Part shown: piece after piece, positions 8,210-16,423 of the stretch | Position numbering within the stretch: position 1 is the first letter of the stretch | Layout: every line of letters begins with the position of its first letter | Assembly (NCBI RefSeq): GCF_944384695.1 | Contig: NZ_CALWUQ010000006.1 | Coordinates: forward strand, 1 to 46,192 | Length of the DNA: 46,192 nt | Direction of reading: 5' to 3' | Source of the DNA: an uncultured Agathobaculum sp. | GTDB lineage: Bacteria > Bacillota > Clostridia > Oscillospirales > Butyricicoccaceae | Notes under the pieces: model-generated | Databases searched by the model: none | What the model saw: only the letters and a program-made list of their open reading frames with translations | What the model was told of the DNA's origin: nothing | Made by a program: the position numbers and the translations under genes

Positions 8210-8659
8210 ATGCGGGCACTGATTCAGCGTGTATCGCATGCGTCGGTCACCATCGACGGCGCGGTGCACGGACAGATTGGGCAGGGCTTTCTCGTCCTGC
8301 TCGGTATAACGGATGGGGATACGGTGGAGGACGCGGTTTATCTGGCGGATAAAACGGTCAAACTCCGCGTGTTCACCGACGAAAACGATAAAATGAACCG
8401 GTCGCTGTCCGACGTTGGCGGCGGGATTCTGGTTGTCTCGCAGTTTACGCTGTACGGCGACTGCAAAAAGGGCAACCGCCCGAGTTTTACCGCAGCGGCG
8501 CGGCCGGAAACGGCGATTCCGCTGTACGAAGCGTTTATCGCGCGCTGCCGCGAGAGCGGCCTGCCGGTTGAGACCGGTGTGTTCGGCGCAGATATGAAGG
8601 TGGATTTGCTCAACGATGGGCCGGTCACCCTGTGGATGGACACCGCGCAGATGCGGTGA
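8210..8659 (+). CDS. dtd: D-aminoacyl-tRNA deacylase
   Basis: Dtd hydrolyses D-aminoacyl-tRNAs (and mischarged Gly-tRNA-Ala), recycling tRNA in the cytosol. The 149-residue protein has the standard length. The active-site signature SQFTLYGD is at 77-84 and NDGPVT at 135-140, the latter carrying the Gly-Pro motif that discriminates chirality. The start has GAGGAAG at a good distance. It is followed 20 bp later by a metallo-hydrolase and then hemZ; the dtd-hydrolase-hemZ order is familiar from Firmicutes, where relA usually precedes it. relA is not present here. Confidence 0.97.
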   Translation: MRALIQRVSHASVTIDGAVHGQIGQGFLVLLGITDGDTVEDAVYLADKTVKLRVFTDENDKMNRSLSDVGGGILVVSQFTLYGDCKKGNRPSFTAAARPETAIPLYEAFIARCRESGLPVETGVFGADMKVDLLNDGPVTLWMDTAQMR

Positions 8660-8679
8660 TGGAAAGGAGAACCTTGTTT

Positions 8680-9312
8680 ATGAAAATCATGCAGCTTTGT
8701 GTTGGTCCGGTAGCGACCAACTGCTATATTGTTTATGACGAAAGCAGTCGAGAGGCCGCGGTCATCGACCCGGGCGACAATGCGCCCTCGATTCTGCATG
8801 CGATTGCGGAGGAAAAACTGACGGTCAAGTATGTGCTGCTGACGCACGCGCATTTCGACCATATCCTCGCCGCACATGAGGTGCTGGAAAAGACGGGCGC
8901 AAAATATGTCGTGCCGGAAGGCGACTTATGGCTGCTCAAGCATGAGAACATGCGCCCGTTCCGCGCGCTGGCGCGCGGCTATATCGAGGATACGCCGGAT
9001 ATTGTGGCAAACGAGGGCACGCAGGTCACCTTTGGCGGCCTGACCGCGACCTATATGAACACGCCCGGCCACACGCCCGGCTCGTCAGTCATCCAGATTG
9101 AGGATTGCCTGTTTACGGGCGATACGCTGTTCCGCCATGAGTGCGGCCGTTGCGATTTGGAAGGCGGCGATTTCAGCCAGATGCTGCACTCGCTTAAGCG
9201 ACTGTACGATTTGGACGGCGACTATAAGGTGCTGCCCGGCCATGAGGGCTTATCTACCTTGTCCGAGGAGCGGGTGGCCAACTCCTATATGTTGCAGGCG
9301 GTCGGCAAGTGA
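8680..9312 (+). CDS. MBL-fold metallo-hydrolase (glyoxalase II-like)
   Basis: The 210-residue protein belongs to the metallo-beta-lactamase fold. The metal motif HAHFDH is at 56-61; further ligands are expected in the segments NTPGHTPGS, GDTLF and LPGHEG, in that order. The compact size resembles the YqgX/GloB-like hydrolases, which act on thioesters such as S-lactoylglutathione; the substrate cannot be told from sequence. The ATG at 8680 is chosen because AAAGGAGA lies 9 bp upstream; in-frame starts upstream run into dtd. The stop overlaps the next start as TGATG, so translation is probably coupled to hemZ. Confidence 0.92.
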   Translation: MKIMQLCVGPVATNCYIVYDESSREAAVIDPGDNAPSILHAIAEEKLTVKYVLLTHAHFDHILAAHEVLEKTGAKYVVPEGDLWLLKHENMRPFRALARGYIEDTPDIVANEGTQVTFGGLTATYMNTPGHTPGSSVIQIEDCLFTGDTLFRHECGRCDLEGGDFSQMLHSLKRLYDLDGDYKVLPGHEGLSTLSEERVANSYMLQAVGK

Positions 9313-10781
9313 TGGTTTACACCATGGAAGGGCATGCGCTCAAGCATGCGGTGGAGGAAATGCTGTTTCATCTGCTGCCGACGGTCACGCTGACGCATGC
9401 GGATGGCATCCATGCGGACGAGGACGACTGGTGCCGCAGCATTTTGACCGAGACGGACGGACAGGCGCAGGCCAAGGCAATCGTCTGTTTGGACGGCACG
9501 GTGCGCGAGAGCGAGAGCCGCGCGCCGGTCGCGGGGCTTGCGCCGCTCGACTACAAGCGCACGGTCACCGAGCTGGTGAAAACGACCGTATATGACGCGG
9601 TCGTGCCTGCGCTGCCCGAACCGCCGGTCTGGGGCAGCTTGACCGGCGTGCGTCCGGCCAAGCTCGCGCGCGGCTTAATCGAGCGCGGCATGAGCCGCGG
9701 CGAGGCGGCGGTATATCTGCGCGAGCATTTCCACGTATCGTCCGCGCGCACCGCGCTGACCATCCGCGCGGCGGCGACTGCGATGGAGCTGGACCGTGCC
9801 ATCGGGCCGGATGATATTTCGCTTTATGTTGGCATTCCGTTCTGCCCGTCGCGGTGCTACTACTGTTCGTTTGTTTCGTCTACAACCGCGCAGTCGGGCC
9901 ATCTGATTGAGTCGTATCTGGACACGCTGTGCCGTGAGGTCGAGGAGACTGCTGCGCTCGTGCGCGAGGCGGGCAAGCGGGTGCAGAGCGTGTATATCGG
10001 CGGCGGCACGCCGACCACGTTGGACGAAACACAACTGGCGCGCTTGCTGGCGGCGCTGGAAAAAAACTTTGATTTTTCCGCGCTTCGTGAATATACTGTG
10101 GAAGCGGGCAGGCCGGATACCATTACGCCGGAGAAGCTTGCGGCGCTGCGGGCGGCCGGCGTCGGACGTGTGAGCATCAATCCGCAGTCGATGGACGATG
10201 CGGTGCTCGCGGCCATCGGGCGGCGGCACAGCGCGCGGGACGTGCTGCGCGCTTATAACGAGGCGCGGCAGGCGGGTTTTGACGCTATCAATATGGATGT
10301 GATTGCGGGCCTGACCGGTGACACGGCGGACAGCTTCGCCCGCACGATGGATGCGCTCATCCGTCTTGCACCGGAGAATATCACGGTGCATACGCTGGCC
10401 ATCAAGCGCGGCGCGGATTTGAGCGATAAGGCGGCGGCTGCCGCGCAGCGTGATACGGTTTCGCGCATGCTGGACGGCGCTGCGCACGCGCTGCAAACGG
10501 CGGGCTATGGGCCATACTATCTGTACCGGCAGAAGTTTACCGCCGGCGGCTTTGAGAACGTCGGCTGGTGCAAACCGGATACCGAATGCTTTTACAATGT
10601 GACCATGATGGAGGAATTGCAGACCATTCTGTCACTCGGCGCGGGCGGCGTGTCCAAGCGCGTCGAGCGCGCGACCGGTTGGATTGAGCGGACGAATAAC
10701 CCGAAATATCCGCTCGAGTACATTCGCGCGGCTGACCGGCTGGCAGACGGCAAGCGCAAGCTGCTATTTCCCAAGCAATAA
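9312..10781 (+). CDS. hemZ: Coproporphyrinogen III dehydrogenase-like radical SAM protein (HemZ family)
   Basis: This 489-residue radical SAM protein carries the [4Fe-4S] cluster motif as C178, C182 and C185 (CPSRCYYC), followed by a YIGGGTPT glycine-rich SAM segment. A roughly 165-residue N-terminal extension before the radical SAM core is the mark of HemZ as against HemN/HemW. HemZ proteins are annotated as oxygen-independent coproporphyrinogen III dehydrogenases in haem synthesis, but no other haem gene is in the window, so the in vivo role here is open. The ATG overlaps the previous TGA. It is followed by a 14-bp gap to the kinase gene. Confidence 0.9.
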   Translation: MVYTMEGHALKHAVEEMLFHLLPTVTLTHADGIHADEDDWCRSILTETDGQAQAKAIVCLDGTVRESESRAPVAGLAPLDYKRTVTELVKTTVYDAVVPALPEPPVWGSLTGVRPAKLARGLIERGMSRGEAAVYLREHFHVSSARTALTIRAAATAMELDRAIGPDDISLYVGIPFCPSRCYYCSFVSSTTAQSGHLIESYLDTLCREVEETAALVREAGKRVQSVYIGGGTPTTLDETQLARLLAALEKNFDFSALREYTVEAGRPDTITPEKLAALRAAGVGRVSINPQSMDDAVLAAIGRRHSARDVLRAYNEARQAGFDAINMDVIAGLTGDTADSFARTMDALIRLAPENITVHTLAIKRGADLSDKAAAAAQRDTVSRMLDGAAHALQTAGYGPYYLYRQKFTAGGFENVGWCKPDTECFYNVTMMEELQTILSLGAGGVSKRVERATGWIERTNNPKYPLEYIRAADRLADGKRKLLFPKQ

Positions 10782-10795
10782 GGAGGGAACAGGTT

Positions 10796-11719
10796 ATGGC
10801 GGAATACACGCTCAAATATATCAATCACCGCGCGCGGTACGATGCGGCGGAGTTCATACGCGATTGCGAGCACAAATACCATGCGCAGGTGCTTGCTGTG
10901 GCGGAAGAGATTGCGCGCAACAGCACGCACAAACCGATTGTGCTCATCAACGGGCCGTCCTCGTCGGGCAAGACCACGACCAATGACCGCATTGCGCGTG
11001 CGCTGGAGACGCATGGCATCCATGCGGAGATGATTTCGATGGACGATTATTACCGCACGGTCGGCACCTACGAAATCCCGCCCGACCCGGAAAACGGGGT
11101 GCCCGATTTGGAAAGCCCGGAGTGCATGAACCTGCCGCTTTTGAGCCAGCATCTGGCGCAGCTGGCGGAAGGGGAGGAAATCAGTCTGCCGCGGTTTGAT
11201 TTTGAAACGCGCAGCTCGATTCCCGATGCGCGCACGCTGCGGCTCGACCCGGACGAGGTGGTGCTCATCGAGGGCATCCACTCGTTCAATCCGGTCATTA
11301 TGGGCGATTTGGCGCATGCGGCGACCGGCGTGTATTTGTCGGTGGCCAGTACGGTCGTGCCGGAGGAAGGGCCGCGTCTGGAGCCGTATATGCTGCGCTT
11401 TCTGCGCCGCGCTATGCGGGACAGCCTGTTCCGCAATTCCCCGGTTGAGGACACCCTGCATCAGTGGAATTCGGTGCGCCGGGGCGAGCGGCTGTATATC
11501 GCGCCGTATCGCGGGCAGGCTAACCTGACGGTGGATACGTTTCTGCCGTATGAGTTCTCCATCCTGATGCAGCATTTGACGCCGCGGCTGCAGCAGAATG
11601 CGCAGGCGTTGGCCGAAGCCGACCTTGCGCCGCTCAGCGCGGTGCTGGGACAGGCGGCGCCGATTGATTATGCGGATTTCATTCCGGAGGATTCGGTATT
11701 GCATGAGTTTATCGGCTGA
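10796..11719 (+). CDS. Nucleoside (uridine) kinase family P-loop protein
   Basis: The 307-residue protein has a Walker A motif GPSSSGKTT at 53-61 and the acidic segment MISMDDYYRT typical of uridine kinase/phosphoribulokinase folds, where the Asp contacts Mg and sugar. VVLIEGIHSFNP is a Walker B-like strand. Related clostridial proteins often carry an N-terminal TGS/threonyl-tRNA-synthetase-like half and are about 550 residues; this one lacks that half, having only about 45 residues before the P-loop. A strong Shine-Dalgarno AAGGAGGGAA precedes the ATG. Substrate preference (uridine, cytidine or other) cannot be read from the sequence. Confidence 0.85.
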   Translation: MAEYTLKYINHRARYDAAEFIRDCEHKYHAQVLAVAEEIARNSTHKPIVLINGPSSSGKTTTNDRIARALETHGIHAEMISMDDYYRTVGTYEIPPDPENGVPDLESPECMNLPLLSQHLAQLAEGEEISLPRFDFETRSSIPDARTLRLDPDEVVLIEGIHSFNPVIMGDLAHAATGVYLSVASTVVPEEGPRLEPYMLRFLRRAMRDSLFRNSPVEDTLHQWNSVRRGERLYIAPYRGQANLTVDTFLPYEFSILMQHLTPRLQQNAQALAEADLAPLSAVLGQAAPIDYADFIPEDSVLHEFIG

Positions 11720-11734
11720 AACAGGTGCAAAACC

Positions 11735-11763
11735 TTGCTTTTTGGCAGGGTGTGAAGTATAAT
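11735..11763 (+). promoter_or_regulatory. SigA-type promoter before the zinc-ribbon gene
   Basis: TTGCTT (11735-11740) and TATAAT (11758-11763) are 17 bp apart, about 45 bp before the ATG at 11810. It probably drives the zinc-ribbon gene and possibly the yab cluster. Confidence 0.75.
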
Positions 11764-11809
11764 AAACCAAATGTGGCGGTGTTTGGCCGCACGGAAGGAG
11801 CGATGGACG

Positions 11810-12202
11810 ATGGATGCAAAGGTACAATCGTTTCTGGACAAAATCAAGGTGATGGCGGAAAAGACCGGAAAGGCGGCCGGCTATGCGGCGGATGTCGCGG
11901 GCAAAAAGGCGACGGAGCTGGCCGGCGCGACCCGCATCAATTTGCAGATTTTCGACCTCAACACCGAGTGCGAGGTGCTCTATAAGGAAATCGGCAGGAT
12001 GGTTTACGAGCTGCACCGCGGCAGCGAGGTTTCCAATGACGAAATGGATGAGAAAATCGCCGCGGTAGACGCAAAGCAGGAGAAGATTGCGGCTTTGCGC
12101 GAAGAGCTGGCGGGCATGCGGACGCTTGTGGTCTGCCCGCACTGCGGAAAGACATGCAGCCGGGAGGATGCATACTGCTCGGGCTGCGGTGGCGCGCTGT
12201 GA
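11810..12202 (+). CDS. Zinc-ribbon protein with helical N-terminal region, function unknown
   Basis: The 130-residue product has a charged, mostly helical region at 1-105, with coiled-coil-like heptads at about 77-103. It ends in a single zinc ribbon with Cys 109/112 and 123/126 (CPHCGKTC and CSGCGGAL). No membrane span or catalytic motif is visible. The ATG at 11810 has AAGGAG 9 bp upstream; an upstream in-frame ATG at 11771 lacks a site and lies only 8 bp beyond the -10. It has its own promoter and precedes the flippase gene by about 60 bp. I do not recognise a characterised relative. Confidence 0.8.
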   Translation: MDAKVQSFLDKIKVMAEKTGKAAGYAADVAGKKATELAGATRINLQIFDLNTECEVLYKEIGRMVYELHRGSEVSNDEMDEKIAAVDAKQEKIAALREELAGMRTLVVCPHCGKTCSREDAYCSGCGGAL

Positions 12203-12264
12203 ACTCATATTTCGGAGCGCCCTGCCATACGGTACTATAAGAAAAAGCAAAGGGCGTGTAGCGT

Positions 12265-13890
12265 TTGCAGCGAAAAAAACAGAATTTTATCCAAGGTGCG
12301 GTCATTTTGATGGTTGCGAGCCTGATTGTCAAAGTAATCGGCGCGTTTTTCCAGATTCCGCTGCAGAACATGATTGGCGGGGAGGAGTCCCCGGCCTTCG
12401 GCCTGTTCAGCGCGGCGTACCGCATCTATACGGCCATGCTCATCATCTCGACGGTCGGCCTGCCTGCCGCACTTTCTAAAATGGTGGCTGAGGCGACTGC
12501 CTGCGGGCGGGAGCGCGAGGTGCGCCGGATTGTGCGCGTGGCGGCGTGCATTTTTGTGCCGGTCGGTGTGCTGGGCACGGTGGTGCTGTTCTTCGGCGCG
12601 GGTACATTTTCGGATTGGATTAAAAACCCGGATGCGCAGCTGGCTGTTATGGCCATTGCGCCAAGCGTGGCGATGGTGGCCGTTTTGTCCGTGTTCCGCG
12701 GCTATTATCAGGGGCGTGCCAATATGGTGCCCACTGCGGTGTCGCAGGTCATTGAGGCGATGGGCAAGCTGTTTGCGGGTCTGGGGCTTGCGTATTATGC
12801 CAAGCAGAACGGAATGGAGGATGCGGTCGTCGCGGCGCTGACCGTGCTGGGCGTTACGCTGGGCGAGGTCGTGGCGGCAGGGTATATGCTCGTTCAGGCG
12901 GGCATCAGCCGACGGCGCAGTGAGCCGGTGCACCTGCTGAGCGATGCGGTGCGGCCGACGCGGGAGCTGGCTAAAACGCTGCTTTCCCTGTCCATTCCGA
13001 TTACAATCAGCTCGGCGGTCATGAGCCTGACCGATTTGATTGACGTGGCACTGATTGCCGCGCGGCTGCAAAGCCCGGCGGTCGGCATGACGGCCGAGGC
13101 GGCAACGACTGCCTACGGCATCTATACGGGCACGGTCAACTTCTTTAACCTGCCGCAGACGCTGATTACGGCGCTGGCGGTCAGCGTGCTGCCCACCATT
13201 GCCAGCGCGCGGGCATCGCAGAATTTCACCAAGGTGTCCAAAACCATGGGAACGACGCTGCGCCTGACCATGATTATCACGCTGCCGGCGGGCGCGGGAT
13301 TTTTGCTGCTGTCCGGCCCGATTCTGCGGATGTTCTATTCTGTGGGCGTGTCCGAGCAGGGCGGCCCGCTTATGGCGGTGCTGGGCTTTGCCGTGCCGGC
13401 GGTGGCGCTGGTTGCGGTGACGAACGCCACTTTACAGGCGTTTGGACGCATTGATTTGCCGCTCATTTCCATGTTTTTGGGTGCGGTGGTCAAAATGCTG
13501 GGCGATTATTATTTGATTGGCAACCCGGCTTTCGGCATCATCGGCGCGCCAATCAGCACGGCGGTGTGTTACTGGCTGATTGCGCTGCTCAACCTGTTCC
13601 ACATTGGACGGTTGTCGCATGCGTTGCCGCCGCTGGGGAAAACAGCGGGACGGCCGCTCGCGGCGACGGTCGGCATGGGCGCGGCAACCTATATTTGCCA
13701 TACCGTGCTGCTGCGGGTGCTGGGCACGGCGCCCGGTACGCTTTTGGATAAGCTGGTGACGTTGGTTGCAATCGCGGTGGCGGCGGCGGTGTATGTTGTT
13801 TTGCTGCTGATGCTGCGCGCCATTGAGCGCGAGGATGTGCTGCTGCTGCCAAAGGGCGAGAAAATTGCCAATCTATTACATTTGAAGTGA
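12265..13890 (+). CDS. MOP-superfamily lipid flippase-like membrane protein (SpoVB/YabM type)
   Basis: The 541-residue protein has about 14 hydrophobic segments and begins with the family-typical FIQGAVILMVASLIVKVIGA and a later FGLFSAAYRIYT. These are marks of the polysaccharide-biosynthesis/SpoVB branch of the MOP (MurJ/Wzx) superfamily, which move lipid-linked sugars across the membrane. Its place directly before mazG, yabO and yabP matches yabM in Bacillus subtilis. A sporulation cortex or a vegetative envelope role are both possible. An in-frame TAG at 12259-12261 limits the start, so TTG 12265 is used, preceded by a modest AAAGGGCGTG. The stop is 7 bp before mazG. Confidence 0.87.
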   Translation: MQRKKQNFIQGAVILMVASLIVKVIGAFFQIPLQNMIGGEESPAFGLFSAAYRIYTAMLIISTVGLPAALSKMVAEATACGREREVRRIVRVAACIFVPVGVLGTVVLFFGAGTFSDWIKNPDAQLAVMAIAPSVAMVAVLSVFRGYYQGRANMVPTAVSQVIEAMGKLFAGLGLAYYAKQNGMEDAVVAALTVLGVTLGEVVAAGYMLVQAGISRRRSEPVHLLSDAVRPTRELAKTLLSLSIPITISSAVMSLTDLIDVALIAARLQSPAVGMTAEAATTAYGIYTGTVNFFNLPQTLITALAVSVLPTIASARASQNFTKVSKTMGTTLRLTMIITLPAGAGFLLLSGPILRMFYSVGVSEQGGPLMAVLGFAVPAVALVAVTNATLQAFGRIDLPLISMFLGAVVKMLGDYYLIGNPAFGIIGAPISTAVCYWLIALLNLFHIGRLSHALPPLGKTAGRPLAATVGMGAATYICHTVLLRVLGTAPGTLLDKLVTLVAIAVAAAVYVVLLLMLRAIEREDVLLLPKGEKIANLLHLK

Positions 13891-13897
13891 GCGGGAA

Positions 13898-14698
13898 GTG
13901 CAAAAAATGGTTGATTTTCAGCGAAAAGAACAATATGATTTTGAGGATTTGCTGCGGATTATGGAAATCCTGCGCGCGCCGGACGGCTGCATGTGGGATA
14001 GGGAGCAGGACCATCAGTCCATCCGCCGCAATTTTATCGAGGAGACATATGAGGTCTGTGAGGCGATTGATGAGCAGGACGCCGAGCATCTGAAAGAAGA
14101 ACTGGGCGATGTGCTGTTGCAGGTCGTGTTCCATACGCAGATGGAAAAGGAAAAGGGCGTATTCGACATCGGTGACGTCGCGGATGGGGTGTGTAAAAAG
14201 CTGATTTTCCGGCATCCGCACATTTTCGGCTCGGTGGAGGTCGGCTCGTCCGAGGAAATCCTGCGCAACTGGGATGCGCTCAAGCGGGTGGAAAAGCATC
14301 AGGAGACCGATACCTCCGCGCTCGACAGCGTGGCGCGCAGCCTGCCCGGCCTGATTCGCGCGGAAAAGCTGCAAAAGAAAGCGGCGAAGGTTGGCTTTGA
14401 CTGGGAAAACGTGCAGGGCGCGTTCGATAAGGTTGCAGAGGAAACCGCGGAATTGCAGCAGGCGATGGGCGGCAGCGGCGACGCCGAAGAGGAATTGGGC
14501 GACCTGCTGTTTGCGGTGGTCAATGTGGCGCGGCATCTCAAGGTCGACCCGGAGCGCGCACTGGAAAAGACCTGCAATAAGTTTATCAGCCGCTTTGCGT
14601 CGATGGAGCGGCAGGCGCGCGCGGATAAGCGGACGCTGTCCGAGCTGTCGCTTGAGGAGCTGGACGCGCTTTGGAATAAAGCAAAGGAAACGGAATGA
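13898..14698 (+). CDS. mazG: Nucleoside triphosphate pyrophosphohydrolase MazG (YabN C-terminal type)
   Basis: MazG hydrolyses NTPs to NMP and PPi and cleans non-canonical or excess nucleotides. The 266-residue protein has two MazG domains. The first holds IEETYEV at 47-53 and EELGD at 67-71, which supply the Mg-binding acidic residues. The second repeats AEETAEL and EEELGDLLF around 180-210. The tetrapyrrole-methylase domain fused in B. subtilis YabN is absent, so this is a stand-alone MazG as in E. coli. GTG 13898 or ATG 13907 could be the start; the Shine-Dalgarno is weak. It sits between the flippase and hup in the conserved yab order. Confidence 0.95.
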   Translation: MQKMVDFQRKEQYDFEDLLRIMEILRAPDGCMWDREQDHQSIRRNFIEETYEVCEAIDEQDAEHLKEELGDVLLQVVFHTQMEKEKGVFDIGDVADGVCKKLIFRHPHIFGSVEVGSSEEILRNWDALKRVEKHQETDTSALDSVARSLPGLIRAEKLQKKAAKVGFDWENVQGAFDKVAEETAELQQAMGGSGDAEEELGDLLFAVVNVARHLKVDPERALEKTCNKFISRFASMERQARADKRTLSELSLEELDALWNKAKETE

Positions 14699-14715
14699 CG
14701 AACGGAGGAACACGC

Positions 14716-14994
14716 ATGAAGAAAAGCGAATTTGTTACGCTCATTGCGGACAAAACCGGGCTGTCGAAAAAGGATACGGAAAAGACGATGGATGCGATTT
14801 TTGCGGCCATCGGCGATGCGCTTGCGTCCGGTGACAAGGTGCAGATTGCCGGCTTTGGCTCCTTCGAGACCAAGGAGCGCGCCGCGCGCACCGGCCACAA
14901 TCCGCGCACGGGCGAGGAGATTTCGATTGCGGCGGCAATGACGCCGGTCTTTAAGCCCAGCAAAACTCTCAAGGATAAGGTGGATATGAAGTAA
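14716..14994 (+). CDS. hup: HU family nucleoid DNA-binding protein
   Basis: The 92-residue protein matches HU length and pattern. The helical N-terminal half (KSEFVTLIADKTGLSKKD) is followed by the GFGSFE turn and the signature ERAARTGHNPRTGEEI. That signature carries the conserved Arg and Pro residues that intercalate in the minor groove. HU dimers bend and compact DNA. ATG 14716 has ACGGAGG upstream. The gene is inserted between mazG and yabO, an arrangement common in Clostridia and absent from B. subtilis. Its stop is 1 bp before the next start, so the two are tightly linked. Confidence 0.97.
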   Translation: MKKSEFVTLIADKTGLSKKDTEKTMDAIFAAIGDALASGDKVQIAGFGSFETKERAARTGHNPRTGEEISIAAAMTPVFKPSKTLKDKVDMK

Positions 14995-14995
14995 C

Positions 14996-15238
14996 GTGAG
15001 ATTGGATAAATACCTCAAGGTCTCCCGCCTGATTAAGCGCCGTACCGTGGCAAACGATGCGTGTGACGCCGCGCGCATCACGGTCAACGGCAAGCCTGCC
15101 AAGGCTTCGTATCAGGTGAAAACGGGTGACATCATTGAAATCGCTTTCGGCCAGCGCACCATGAAGGTGGAGGTGCTCGCCATCGCGGAGCACGCCCTCA
15201 AGGCGGACGCTGCCGCCCTGTATCGGGAGATTTCCTGA
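14996..15238 (+). CDS. rqcP: S4-domain RNA-binding protein RqcP (YabO)
   Basis: This 80-residue protein is essentially one S4 RNA-binding domain: MRLDKYLKVSRLIKRRT, then AARITVNGKPAKASYQVKTGD. RqcP (formerly YabO, Hsp15-like) stabilises P-site tRNA on obstructed 50S subunits during RqcH-driven alanine tailing in ribosome quality control. The GTG start is 1 bp after the hup stop, with no separate Shine-Dalgarno, which suggests translational coupling to hup. A large terminator-like hairpin begins 10 bp after its stop. Confidence 0.92.
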   Translation: MRLDKYLKVSRLIKRRTVANDACDAARITVNGKPAKASYQVKTGDIIEIAFGQRTMKVEVLAIAEHALKADAAALYREIS

Positions 15239-15247
15239 TTGGGTGCT

Positions 15248-15293
15248 AAAACATCCCGCCCCTTCATAGGATGAAGGGAGCGGGATGTTTTTT
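15248..15293 (+). terminator. Strong intrinsic terminator between rqcP and yabP
   Basis: The stem pairs CATCCCGC (15252-15259) with GCGGGATG (15280-15287) and CCCTTCAT (15260-15267) with ATGAAGGG (15271-15278), with one bulged A and an AGG loop. Flanking A and T runs extend it, and the T-tract ends at 15293. The yabP Shine-Dalgarno begins three bases later. Confidence 0.88.
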
Positions 15294-15311
15294 ACAGGGA
15301 GGGAATGGCTG

Positions 15312-15596
15312 ATGGCATCCGAAGAACGCAACAGGGAAATGCCGCATAATATCATTCTGGAAGGCCGGGAGAAGCTGTCGATTTCCGGCGTCCTGGATGT
15401 GCAGAGCTTTGATGAAGAACAGGTGCTGCTGGAAACCGTGCGCGGGATGGTGGTGGTGCGCGGGCAGGGGCTGCATGTTGAGCGGCTGCAACTGGAAGCC
15501 GGCGAGCTGATTGTCGAAGGTGAGATTGGTCTAATCGAATATGACGACAGCGTGCAGCCGCGCGGCAGTTGGTTCAAGCGGTTGTTCGGCGGGTGA
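15312..15596 (+). CDS. yabP: Sporulation protein YabP
   Basis: The 94-residue protein has the YabP/YqfC beta-strand pattern: HNIILEGREKLSISGVLDVQSFDEE, then a hydrophobic MVVVRGQGLHVERLQLE core and an acidic EGEIGLIEYDD tail. In B. subtilis yabP is transcribed by SigE in the mother cell; its molecular role is unknown. The ATG at 15312 is chosen because AGGGAGGGAA ends 6 bp upstream. It lies immediately after a strong terminator with no room for a promoter in between. The next gene, yabQ, starts 6 bp downstream. Confidence 0.9.
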   Translation: MASEERNREMPHNIILEGREKLSISGVLDVQSFDEEQVLLETVRGMVVVRGQGLHVERLQLEAGELIVEGEIGLIEYDDSVQPRGSWFKRLFGG

Positions 15597-15602
15597 AGCG
15601 GC

Positions 15603-16061
15603 ATGGAGGTGTTTTCCAATCAGGAGCAGCTGCGGCTGTTTCTGCAAAGCATCCTGTTGGGCGTGGGCCTCGGCGTGGTGTATGACCTGCTGCGTGCGCC
15701 CCGGCGGGTGTTTGGGTTCGGTTGGGCTGCGACGGCGGTATGCGATATGCTGTTTTGGCTGGTGCTGCTGGCGGCGCTGTTTGAATTCAATCTGTTATTT
15801 GCGGCAGGGCAGAACCGCTATTTTGTGCTGGCCGGTGCCGCTGGCGGTGCAGTGCTATATTTTCAGCTGCTCAGCGGCGTGGTGCTGGCAGTGCTGGAGG
15901 GTGTGCTGCGGGGGCTGGTGCGCTTTGCGGCCTGTCTCGGCTGGCTGGGCAGGACCATCCGGCAGCGCTGGCGGCAAAGTCCGCTGATAGGAAGAATCCG
16001 ATTTTTTGCAAAAAAGTTTGCAAAACCCTCTTCCATTTTTCGAGGGAAAGGTATAAAATAA
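15603..16061 (+). CDS. yabQ: Spore cortex biosynthesis protein YabQ
   Basis: This 152-residue protein begins with the YabQ signature QEQLRLFLQSILLGVGLGVVYDLLR, followed by about four membrane spans at roughly 10-28, 40-62, 70-90 and 92-112. The basic tail is likely cytoplasmic (RWRQSPLIGRIRFFAKKF). In B. subtilis YabQ sits in the outer forespore membrane and is needed for cortex formation. The gene starts 6 bp after yabP and precedes divIC, which is the conserved order. Confidence 0.92.
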   Translation: MEVFSNQEQLRLFLQSILLGVGLGVVYDLLRAPRRVFGFGWAATAVCDMLFWLVLLAALFEFNLLFAAGQNRYFVLAGAAGGAVLYFQLLSGVVLAVLEGVLRGLVRFAACLGWLGRTIRQRWRQSPLIGRIRFFAKKFAKPSSIFRGKGIK

Positions 16062-16107
16062 AATTCGGATCAGTTTGACGCGGACAGACAGTACGAGGTG
16101 AGAAAAC

Positions 16108-16389
16108 GTGTCGAAGCGGAAAATGCCGGTAGTGGTAAAAATAGCGATGCTGGCGTTTTTGCTTTATGCAGTGGTCACAATCGTTCGGCTGCAATCGCAG
16201 ATAGCGGATAAGCGGACAGAGTTGGACTCCCTGAACCAGCAGGTGCAGGAATATCAGGAGGCCAACGAACTGCTGCGGCAGGAAATGCAAAACGGCATTA
16301 CTGAAGAGGATATCAGCGAGCTGGCCCGTTCGGAGCTGAGCTATGCGGAACCCGGTGAACGTGTTTTTGTAGACACCTCCAGCCGGTAA
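16108..16389 (+). CDS. divIC: Septum formation initiator DivIC/FtsB family
   Basis: The 93-residue bitopic protein has a short basic cytoplasmic tail, one membrane span at about 8-27 and a coiled coil at 28-63 (LQSQIADKRTELDSLNQQVQ). The extracellular tail ARSELSYAEPGERVFVD is typical of FtsB/DivIC. It would bind FtsL and DivIB/FtsQ at the septum. The start is GTG with CGAGGTGAGA upstream. It follows yabQ and precedes the S1-domain gene, as in B. subtilis. Confidence 0.93.
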   Translation: MSKRKMPVVVKIAMLAFLLYAVVTIVRLQSQIADKRTELDSLNQQVQEYQEANELLRQEMQNGITEEDISELARSELSYAEPGERVFVDTSSR

Positions 16390-16423
16390 AAGGGAAAAGA
16401 TTAACGGAGGCAAAAAAACTTAT

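Noticed and set aside
6212..8269. Very long minus-strand frame opposite metG (685 codons)
   Set aside because: It is an antisense artefact of the GC-rich third positions in metG; its translation is Arg/His/Ala/Leu-rich with no recognisable domain.
10592..12250. Long minus-strand frame across the kinase gene and its neighbours
   Set aside because: It spans several well-supported plus-strand genes and a promoter, with no coherent domain.
16109..16115. Single TGTCGAA (0A-box core) at the divIC start codon
   Set aside because: A 7-mer like this is expected a few times by chance in 46 kb; it is isolated and inside the coding start. Another lone copy occurs near 2881.
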